Part shown: piece by piece, positions 44,832-50,467 of the stretch
How the letters are laid out: every line of letters begins with the position of its first letter
How positions within the stretch are numbered: the stretch's first letter is position 1
Origin: Alphaproteobacteria bacterium
GTDB taxonomy: Bacteria > Pseudomonadota > Alphaproteobacteria > Sphingomonadales > Kordiimonadaceae
Reading direction: 5' to 3'
DNA: 50,467 nt
Assembly (NCBI GenBank): GCA_021774695.1
Contig: JAJFIU010000085.1
Location: 1 to 50,467 of the forward strand
Program-made: the position numbers and the translations under genes
The notes under the pieces: model-generated
Told to the model about the DNA's origin: nothing
The model's input: only the letters and a program-made list of their open reading frames with translations
Database searches by the model: none

Positions 44832-47800
44832 ATGTATGCAGAACTACAAATAACCAGCAACTTCAGCTTCTTGAAGGGTGCGTCACACCCGGAGGAAATG
44901 GTCATTATGGCCAAAGCCATGGGCCTGAGCGCGCTGGCGATTACCGACCGTAACAGCCTCGCCGGGATCGTCCGCGCCCACAAAGCCGCCAAGGAACACG
45001 ACCTAGATTTCATTCCCGCCTGCCGCCTTGATTTAATCGATGCCCCTTCACTGCTGGCCTACCCCACCAACCTTGAGGCTTATGCCCGCCTGACCGAACT
45101 GTTGACCACCGGCAATCGCCGCGCGCCCAAGGGTGAATGCCACCTGTGGTTCGAAGACGTGGAAGCCTTCAGCAAAGGGCTGATATTCGCCTTGTTACCT
45201 GATTTACACGGGGACCTCGCGGGGCAATGGCCCAAATGGTCAGAATGGCAGGAACGCCTGAATGCACCCCTCTATCTGACGGTAAGCCACCCGTATCAGG
45301 GCGAGGACGAACGACGCATCGCAGCACTGGCAGAGGCAGCGGAGAAGGCAGGGCTGCCCTTGTTGGCGACGGGTGATGTTTTGTATCACGCGCCGGAGCG
45401 GCGCATCATCGCTGATGTGGTGACCTGTATCCGCGAGCACAAACGCATCGAAGAAGCAGGTTATCTGCTGACGGCCAATGCCGAGCGCTTCATCAAGCCA
45501 CCAGAGGAAATGCAGCGCCTGTTCAGCGCCCACCCAAGCGCTGTGAAAAATAGTATGGCGATTGCCGAGGCCTGCAACTTTTCGCTTGATGAGCTTAGGT
45601 ACAATTACCCGCACGAACCGGTTCCGCCCGGCAAGACACCCCAACAACACCTAAGCGACCTGTCGAACGCCGGGGCAAAATGGCGCTACCCAGAGGGCAT
45701 TCCCGCCAAAGTTACCGCCACGCTGGAGCGTGAGCTTCTCCTGATCGGCGAGCTGGGTTATGCCCCCTATTTCCTGACCGTGCATGACATCGTCGCCTTT
45801 GCCAAAAGCCGGTCGATACTCTGCCAAGGCCGGGGCTCCGCCGCCAATTCTGTGGTGTGTTACATGCTCGGGGTAACAGACGTAAACCCCAACAAAGTTG
45901 AGCTGTTGTTCGAGCGTTTCGTCTCCAAGGAACGCGGCGAGCCACCGGACATTGACGTAGATTTCGAGCATGAACGCCGCGAGGAAGTGATCCAGTATAT
46001 TTACGAGCGCTACGGTCGCCACCGCGCCGGGCTGGCGGCAACCCTGATCACCTACCGCGCCCGCAGTGCCATCCGCGAAGTGGGCAAGGTGATGGGCCTT
46101 AGCGAGGACACTATCGGTGCGTTGGCAGGCACTGTATGGGGCTCGTACGGCCGAGAAATTCCCGACCAGCAGGTGCGTGAAGCAGGCTTTGACCCAACCG
46201 ACAAGGGGCTGCGGCGCACCCTTGAGCTGGCCCACGATCTGGTAGGCTTTCCGCGCCACCTGTCCCAGCATGTGGGTGGTTTTGTGCTCACCGAAAGCCC
46301 GCTGCATCATATTGTGCCCATTCAAAATGCCGCGATGAAGGACCGAACGGTTATCGAATGGAACAAAGATGACTTGGACACACTGAACATTTTGAAAGTG
46401 GATGTGCTGGCGCTGGGCATGCTCAGCTGTTTGCGCAAGGCCTTTGATATGATCAAGCATCATCACGGCACAGCCTACCGGTTAGCAACGCTGCCGAGCG
46501 AAGACTCCGCCACATACCAAATGCTGCAAAAGGCTGACAGTGTGGGGGTGTTTCAGGTGGAAAGCCGGGCACAAATGAGCATGCTGCCGCGGTTGAAGCC
46601 GCGCAATTATTATGACCTTGTGGTGCAGGTAGCGATTGTGCGGCCCGGCCCAATTCAAGGCGATATGGTGCACCCCTATCTGCGGCGGCGACAAGGCAAA
46701 GAAACCACAGAATACCCGGCACCAGACCCCGCCTTCGGCCCGCATGACGAACTGGAACAGGTGCTGTGCCGCACTTACGGCGTGCCTTTGTTTCAAGAGC
46801 AGGCGATGAAAATTGCCATTGTTGCAGCAGGCTTCACGCCGGGCGAGGCAGACGGCCTGCGGCGCGCGATGGCCACCTTCCGCAACAGCGGCACCGTCGG
46901 GGCGTTTCAGGAAAAATTCATCAGCGGCATGACCGGGCGCGGCTACGCCCAAGACTTTGCTGAACGCTGTTTCCGGCAAATCGAAGGCTTCGCTGATTAC
47001 GGCTTCCCCGAAAGTCACGCCGCCAGCTTTGCGCTTTTGGTGTATGCATCCTCGTGGGTCAAATGCCACCACCCGGAGGTGTTTGCCTGTGCGCTTCTGA
47101 ACTCGCAGCCCATGGGGTTTTACGCACCAGCCCAAATTGTCCGCGATGCCCGCGAGCACGGGGTTGAGGTGCTGCCGGTGGATATTAACCACAGCAATTG
47201 GGATTGCACGCTGGAGGCCGCGCCCGGCAACAAATGGCAATGGGCGCTACGGCTGGGCATGCGCCAAATCAAAGGCTTGCGCCTTGAGGCGGCTGAACGG
47301 CTGGAGGCCGCGCGCCAAAAGATTAACGAAATGCGGCCTTTCAGCGATGTTGAAGACCTGCATTCCCGCACGCGACTGATGGTGGCGCAGCTTGAAAAAT
47401 TAGCCGAGGCCGATGCCTTCAGGTCGTGCGGGCTTGACCGAAGGCAGGCGCTTTGGCAGGTGCGCGGCCTGCAGGATAGCCCCGACCTGCCCCTGTTCGT
47501 GCATGCGGATGCCGCCGATGTGGGCACGGAAGAAAGCGCCGACCTGCCAGTGATGCCGCTGGCCGAACATGTGGTCAATGACTATCAGACCCTGCGGCTT
47601 TCACTGAAAGCGCATCCGCTGTCGTTCCTGCGGGCAGACCTGAAAGAGCAAGGGGTTATTACCAGCAAACAACTGGCTGACCACAAGGACGGCGGGCGGG
47701 TGCGCGTTGCTGGTCTGGTGCTGGTACGACAGCGCCCCGGCAGCGCAAAAGGTGTTATTTTCCTTACACTTGAGGACGAAACCGGTGTAGCCAACATTGT

Positions 47801-48101
47801 TGTCTGGTCAAAGATATTTGAGCAACACCGCGCCGCCCTAATGGGGGGACGGCTTCTTGTCATAGACGGACAGTTGCAGCGAGAAGACGGGGTCACCCAT
47901 GTGGTTGCACGCGGGCTGTCGGACGCCTCGGCTCAGTTGCTGCGGCTATCGGACGACGAGGTGGAACTTCCACTTGCGATTACCGCAGCCGACGAAGCAA
48001 AAAGAGCCACAGAAGGTGATCGCCGCCTGCCACCATTTAAAGCCTCAATGCATCCGCGTAATGTGCGCAACCTGGTGCCCAAAAGTCGGGATTTTCACTA
48101 A
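44832..48101 (+). CDS. dnaE2: DnaE2, error-prone DNA polymerase III alpha subunit
   Basis: A 1089-residue C-family polymerase for damage-induced translesion synthesis. An N-terminal PHP domain begins MYAELQITSNFSFLKGASHP; the polymerase core has GRGSAANSVVCYMLGVTDVNP, DIDVDFEHERREEV (catalytic Asp pair), LSQHVGGFVLTESPL, KVDVLALGML and the Asp region VRPGPIQGDMVHPY; a C-terminal OB fold follows (RVRVAGLVLVRQRPGSAKG). It ends PRNVRNLVPKSRDFH like other DnaE2. The start at 44832 is the family start; the longer reading from 44787 overlaps imuB. The cassette looks more GC-rich than the MFS gene after it. Confidence 0.96.
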   Translation: MYAELQITSNFSFLKGASHPEEMVIMAKAMGLSALAITDRNSLAGIVRAHKAAKEHDLDFIPACRLDLIDAPSLLAYPTNLEAYARLTELLTTGNRRAPKGECHLWFEDVEAFSKGLIFALLPDLHGDLAGQWPKWSEWQERLNAPLYLTVSHPYQGEDERRIAALAEAAEKAGLPLLATGDVLYHAPERRIIADVVTCIREHKRIEEAGYLLTANAERFIKPPEEMQRLFSAHPSAVKNSMAIAEACNFSLDELRYNYPHEPVPPGKTPQQHLSDLSNAGAKWRYPEGIPAKVTATLERELLLIGELGYAPYFLTVHDIVAFAKSRSILCQGRGSAANSVVCYMLGVTDVNPNKVELLFERFVSKERGEPPDIDVDFEHERREEVIQYIYERYGRHRAGLAATLITYRARSAIREVGKVMGLSEDTIGALAGTVWGSYGREIPDQQVREAGFDPTDKGLRRTLELAHDLVGFPRHLSQHVGGFVLTESPLHHIVPIQNAAMKDRTVIEWNKDDLDTLNILKVDVLALGMLSCLRKAFDMIKHHHGTAYRLATLPSEDSATYQMLQKADSVGVFQVESRAQMSMLPRLKPRNYYDLVVQVAIVRPGPIQGDMVHPYLRRRQGKETTEYPAPDPAFGPHDELEQVLCRTYGVPLFQEQAMKIAIVAAGFTPGEADGLRRAMATFRNSGTVGAFQEKFISGMTGRGYAQDFAERCFRQIEGFADYGFPESHAASFALLVYASSWVKCHHPEVFACALLNSQPMGFYAPAQIVRDAREHGVEVLPVDINHSNWDCTLEAAPGNKWQWALRLGMRQIKGLRLEAAERLEAARQKINEMRPFSDVEDLHSRTRLMVAQLEKLAEADAFRSCGLDRRQALWQVRGLQDSPDLPLFVHADAADVGTEESADLPVMPLAEHVVNDYQTLRLSLKAHPLSFLRADLKEQGVITSKQLADHKDGGRVRVAGLVLVRQRPGSAKGVIFLTLEDETGVANIVVWSKIFEQHRAALMGGRLLVIDGQLQREDGVTHVVARGLSDASAQLLRLSDDEVELPLAITAADEAKRATEGDRRLPPFKASMHPRNVRNLVPKSRDFH

Positions 48102-48129
48102 AAACCCGAGAAAAACCGCAAAAATGAGA

Positions 48130-48192
48130 ATCAAACTGGCTGTTTTTAGAGTCAAACTCGCCATTTTGGGAGTCAAACTCGCCGTTTTCAGA
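48130..48192 (+). repeat. Three 21-bp tandem repeats between dnaE2 and the MFS gene
   Basis: Units at 48130-48150, 48151-48171 and 48172-48192, consensus GTCAAACTCGCCNTTTTNRGA; the last two differ at three positions, the first is more diverged. Two helical turns per unit would put three copies on one DNA face, 87 bases before the MFS ATG. As 21 is divisible by three, frames stay open: the + strand reads a 67-codon ORF at 48124-48324 with VKLAVFR-type heptads. Confidence 0.75.
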
Positions 48193-48278
48193 ATAAAGCC
48201 TACCAAAATTCAACAAACTAGGCACTATTCAGATGGAATGCCTTTAAACCGATATAAAGCCTTTCAGGATAGAAAATT

Positions 48279-49508
48279 ATGGGCAGTACCACTGAGGTTA
48301 ATTCTGGCGTTTCCAAGACGATAAATCGGTTTGATAACCCCAAAGCAATTTTTGCTGCAATCGTTCTTGGTTTTGCTGGCACTGGCGTCGCGATGGGCCT
48401 ACCGCTTCTTGTTGGATCAATGGCAGAAAGTCTCAGCTTTAGTGAAGAGCAATTAGGATGGTTGGCATCTTCTGATATGAGCGGCCTGTTTTTTGGATCT
48501 GTCTTAACATCCTTTATGGTCACCAAAATAAATCGCCGTTACCTGGCGGGGTTTGGATTATTATTGTTGATACTGGGAAATTACCTTTCTGCGCAATTCC
48601 CAGAACTTGTACCCTTAATGTTTGGCCGTTTTGCTGCAGGGCTTGGTGCGGGCTTCTGCTATGCCACTTGCACAGCGAGCCTTTCCGGTAGCCATCATCC
48701 AGCGCGAACTTTCAGTATTCTTCTTTTCATCCTCGTTTTGATGAACGCCTTTATCTTCTATCTGTTTCCTATTCTTGACGCAAAATGGGGGGTGAATGGT
48801 TTGTTTTACTTCTATGCCATCGAGGCTCTGGCCATTTTTCTTGTTCTACCTCTGTTGCCAACACACTGTGATGAAGCGACAGATGTAGTGGTGTCCCAAG
48901 ATACGCTAGATGGTTCAGTGACGAGGATATTTATACCAAAGTATCTCCCCCGTTTGTGCTTGGTAGCGGTTTTCAGCTTTTACATATTGGTAGGAGGCTA
49001 TTGGGCATTCATCGAGCGAGCAGGAGTGGCGGCTAATATTAGCCTTGAGTATATTTCCAGTACCCTGACCTGGGGCCAAATTTTTAGTATTACTGGTACA
49101 GCGCTTGCTGTGTGGCTCGCCAAGCGATACGGACAATCTAAACCACTGCTGTTTGCTTTGTTGGCCATGGTGATAACGATGCTGGTTCTAGCCTATAAAA
49201 TTGACCAAATAACATTCATTTTCAGCGTATTTTCTTTTAGTTTTTTCTGGATATTTATCGATGTATTCCAGTTGGGTATCTTATCCAACATTGACCACTC
49301 TGGAAAATATGCCGCGCTCGTGCCCGCAAGCCAAGGGGCCGCACAAGCGATAGGGCCATCACTTGCTGGCGCCCTGCTTTCATACCAATTTGGATATAGC
49401 GGCGTAATGCTGTTATGCGCCGCTTCTGCGGCTATTGCCTTGTTGATATATGTTTATGTTTACCAAAACCTAAGGCGAATAGCACCAGATATCGCAGACG
49501 CAGATTAA
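48279..49508 (+). CDS. MFS transporter
   Basis: A 409-residue inner-membrane carrier with twelve predicted hydrophobic spans. The first half has the MFS loop after helix 2 (SVLTSFMVTKINRRYLAGFG) and FGRFAAGLGAGFCYATCTASLSG in helix 4; a long loop after helix 6 separates the halves. AGGA lies nine bases before ATG. Visibly more AT-rich than the preceding dnaE2. It lies alone, after the 21-bp repeats. The substrate cannot be told from the sequence. Confidence 0.85.
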   Translation: MGSTTEVNSGVSKTINRFDNPKAIFAAIVLGFAGTGVAMGLPLLVGSMAESLSFSEEQLGWLASSDMSGLFFGSVLTSFMVTKINRRYLAGFGLLLLILGNYLSAQFPELVPLMFGRFAAGLGAGFCYATCTASLSGSHHPARTFSILLFILVLMNAFIFYLFPILDAKWGVNGLFYFYAIEALAIFLVLPLLPTHCDEATDVVVSQDTLDGSVTRIFIPKYLPRLCLVAVFSFYILVGGYWAFIERAGVAANISLEYISSTLTWGQIFSITGTALAVWLAKRYGQSKPLLFALLAMVITMLVLAYKIDQITFIFSVFSFSFFWIFIDVFQLGILSNIDHSGKYAALVPASQGAAQAIGPSLAGALLSYQFGYSGVMLLCAASAAIALLIYVYVYQNLRRIAPDIADAD

Positions 49509-49546
49509 GCCAGAAACATAAATCAGCAACTCCGCGATCTAACTGG

Positions 49547-50467
49547 CTAAGCGTTAGCTGAAAAGTCGTAATTTTTCAGAGGTAACTTGCGCACCCGCGT
49601 GCCGGTTAGCGCGTAAAGCGCATTGGTCATCGCCGGTGCAATAGGCGGTAGGCCGGGTTCACCCAGCCCACCAAGCGGCGCGCCGGATTCGATGATATGC
49701 ACCTCAATCTCAGGCACCTCAGCCAGGCGCACCATTTCATAGTCCGGGAAGTTGCCTTCAACCACCTGGCCGTTTTCAACGGTGATTTCGCCGTAACAAG
49801 CTGCGGTCATGCCGTAAATGATCGCACTTTCAATTTGAGCTTCGATGGTGTCAGGGTTGATCGCCTCGCCGCAGTCAACCGCACTGGTGACCCGGTGCAC
49901 ATGCACCATGCCGTCTTCGCCGACCGAAAGTTCGGCAACATGGGCGACGATGGAACCGAAGCTTTCATGCACGGCCAAGCCCATTGACCGACCGTCCTTA
50001 ACGCCAGTGTACCATCCGGCAGCATTGGCTGCGGTTTCCAGCACATGCGCGTGTCGCGGAGCGTCCGCCAACATCGACAGGCGGTATTCAAGCGGATCCG
50101 CCCCGGCTTTATGCGCCAGCTCGTCAACAAAGCTTTCAGTGAAAAAGGCATGCTGCGAGTGGTCTACACTGCGCCACGGGCCAAGCTTCAGATGGCTTTG
50201 GCTGACCACATAACCGATCGATTGGTTTTCAACTGCATATGGGATAAGTGGCGCCTCAATGGGTTCGCGCTTGTCAGAATAACGATTGCGCCATGCCACA
50301 GGTTTACCGGTATCACCGAGCACAGCCTTGAACTGGCTAACCATCGCCGGACGATACTCGTCAAACCGCATGTCTTCCTCGCGCGACCAGATGGTTTTCA
50401 CCGGCACGCCAACCATTTTGGAAATTTCCACCGCCGGGCGGATATAATCATTTTCCGAATGGATACG
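49547..50467 (-). CDS. IorB-type molybdopterin dehydrogenase large subunit, C-terminal part
   Basis: The frame is open from the right window edge to a stop at 49547; 306 codons of a protein that is normally about 700 or more. Recognisable parts are KLGPWRSVDHSQHAFFTESFVDELAHKAG, HVHRVTSAVDCGEAINPDTIEAQIESAIIYG and PLGGLGEPGLPPIAPAMTNALYALTGTRVRKLPL, the molybdenum-cofactor region with the catalytic Glu in GEPG. This fits isoquinoline 1-oxidoreductase beta subunit-like aldehyde/N-heterocycle dehydrogenases of the xanthine oxidase family. The small iron-sulfur subunit is expected outside the window. A GTG at 50431 is internal, not the start. Confidence 0.9.
   Translation of the reverse strand, partial: RIHSENDYIRPAVEISKMVGVPVKTIWSREEDMRFDEYRPAMVSQFKAVLGDTGKPVAWRNRYSDKREPIEAPLIPYAVENQSIGYVVSQSHLKLGPWRSVDHSQHAFFTESFVDELAHKAGADPLEYRLSMLADAPRHAHVLETAANAAGWYTGVKDGRSMGLAVHESFGSIVAHVAELSVGEDGMVHVHRVTSAVDCGEAINPDTIEAQIESAIIYGMTAACYGEITVENGQVVEGNFPDYEMVRLAEVPEIEVHIIESGAPLGGLGEPGLPPIAPAMTNALYALTGTRVRKLPLKNYDFSANA

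Noticed and set aside
45651-46466. Long minus-strand reading frame of 271 codons inside dnaE2, and similar long frames opposite other genes (for example 20676-21356, 46482-47240)
   Set aside because: They lie fully opposite conserved genes in a GC-rich codon context, show no family motifs and no ribosome-binding sites; they are antisense shadows.
48086-48109. TCGGGATTTT/AAAAACCCGA stem at the end of dnaE2 as a terminator
   Set aside because: It overlaps the stop codon, has one mismatch, and no T-run follows on the + strand.
1-50467. tRNA, rRNA, CRISPR arrays, insertion sequences, integrase or att sites
   Set aside because: None seen: no cloverleaf-like gene in the gaps, no regularly spaced repeat array, no transposase or integrase motif in any frame.

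Overview
This 50.5 kb window is a chromosomal segment of an alphaproteobacterium with intermediate base composition. The assignment rests on an alphaproteobacterial-type LexA box (GAAC-N7-GAAC) in front of an imuA-imuB-dnaE2 mutagenesis cassette, on the deoC/double aldehyde dehydrogenase pairing, and on the overall gene content (nucleoside BMP-type ABC transporter, several glutathione S-transferases, a molybdopterin dehydrogenase large subunit). A marine, Kordiimonadales- or Sneathiella-like organism is possible but is a guess. No tRNA, rRNA, CRISPR array, transposase or phage gene was seen, and apart from the two edge genes nothing is visibly broken.

Region 1 (1-19042) is a nucleoside scavenging and salvage island. 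A leftward operon runs BMP binding protein, ABC ATPase, two permeases, cdd, deoA, deoB. Divergent from it are upp, a purine phosphoribosyltransferase and punA, then a small exported lumazine-binding-like protein and an exported MBL-fold hydrolase. A second leftward group holds an NCS2 purine/pyrimidine permease and an exported ADGF-type adenosine deaminase, followed by deoC and a double-domain aldehyde dehydrogenase. tdk diverges from the deaminase. Together these would deaminate nucleosides outside the cytoplasm, import them, split them by phosphorolysis, salvage the bases, and burn deoxyribose through deoxyribose-5-phosphate to glyceraldehyde-3-phosphate and acetaldehyde, then acetate. A near-identical promoter/operator block (16-bp palindrome TTGACCATATGGTCAA or a 14/16 match, plus downstream ATTGGG) precedes both upp and deoC, so the two halves probably share one regulator, which is not encoded here.

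Region 2 (19056-27707) is a lipid/xenobiotic-type redox cluster: PepSY membrane protein, aldehyde dehydrogenase, SDR, HSL-type esterase, then divergently a three-domain-length GST with a strong Fur-box match over its promoter, a TetR regulator, two more GSTs and a saccharopine-dehydrogenase-like oxidoreductase.

Region 3 (27747-42270) is mixed: an EAL phosphodiesterase, a Tat-exported PhoD phosphatase, an unknown exported protein, an exported MTA/SAH-deaminase-like amidohydrolase, an RTX protein with a structured leader, a bile-acid/sodium-symporter-family carrier with a D-aminoacylase-like enzyme, a small exported S26-peptidase-like protein, an unknown exported protein, a NrtR-like Nudix protein and HMG-CoA lyase.

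Region 4 (42271-50467) is the LexA-controlled imuA-imuB-dnaE2 translesion cassette, a three-copy 21-bp repeat, an MFS transporter and the C-terminal part of an IorB-type molybdopterin dehydrogenase. A recurrent oddity is the presence of short exact or near-exact tandem duplications (12, 15, 16, 17 and 21 bp) at or just upstream of gene starts.
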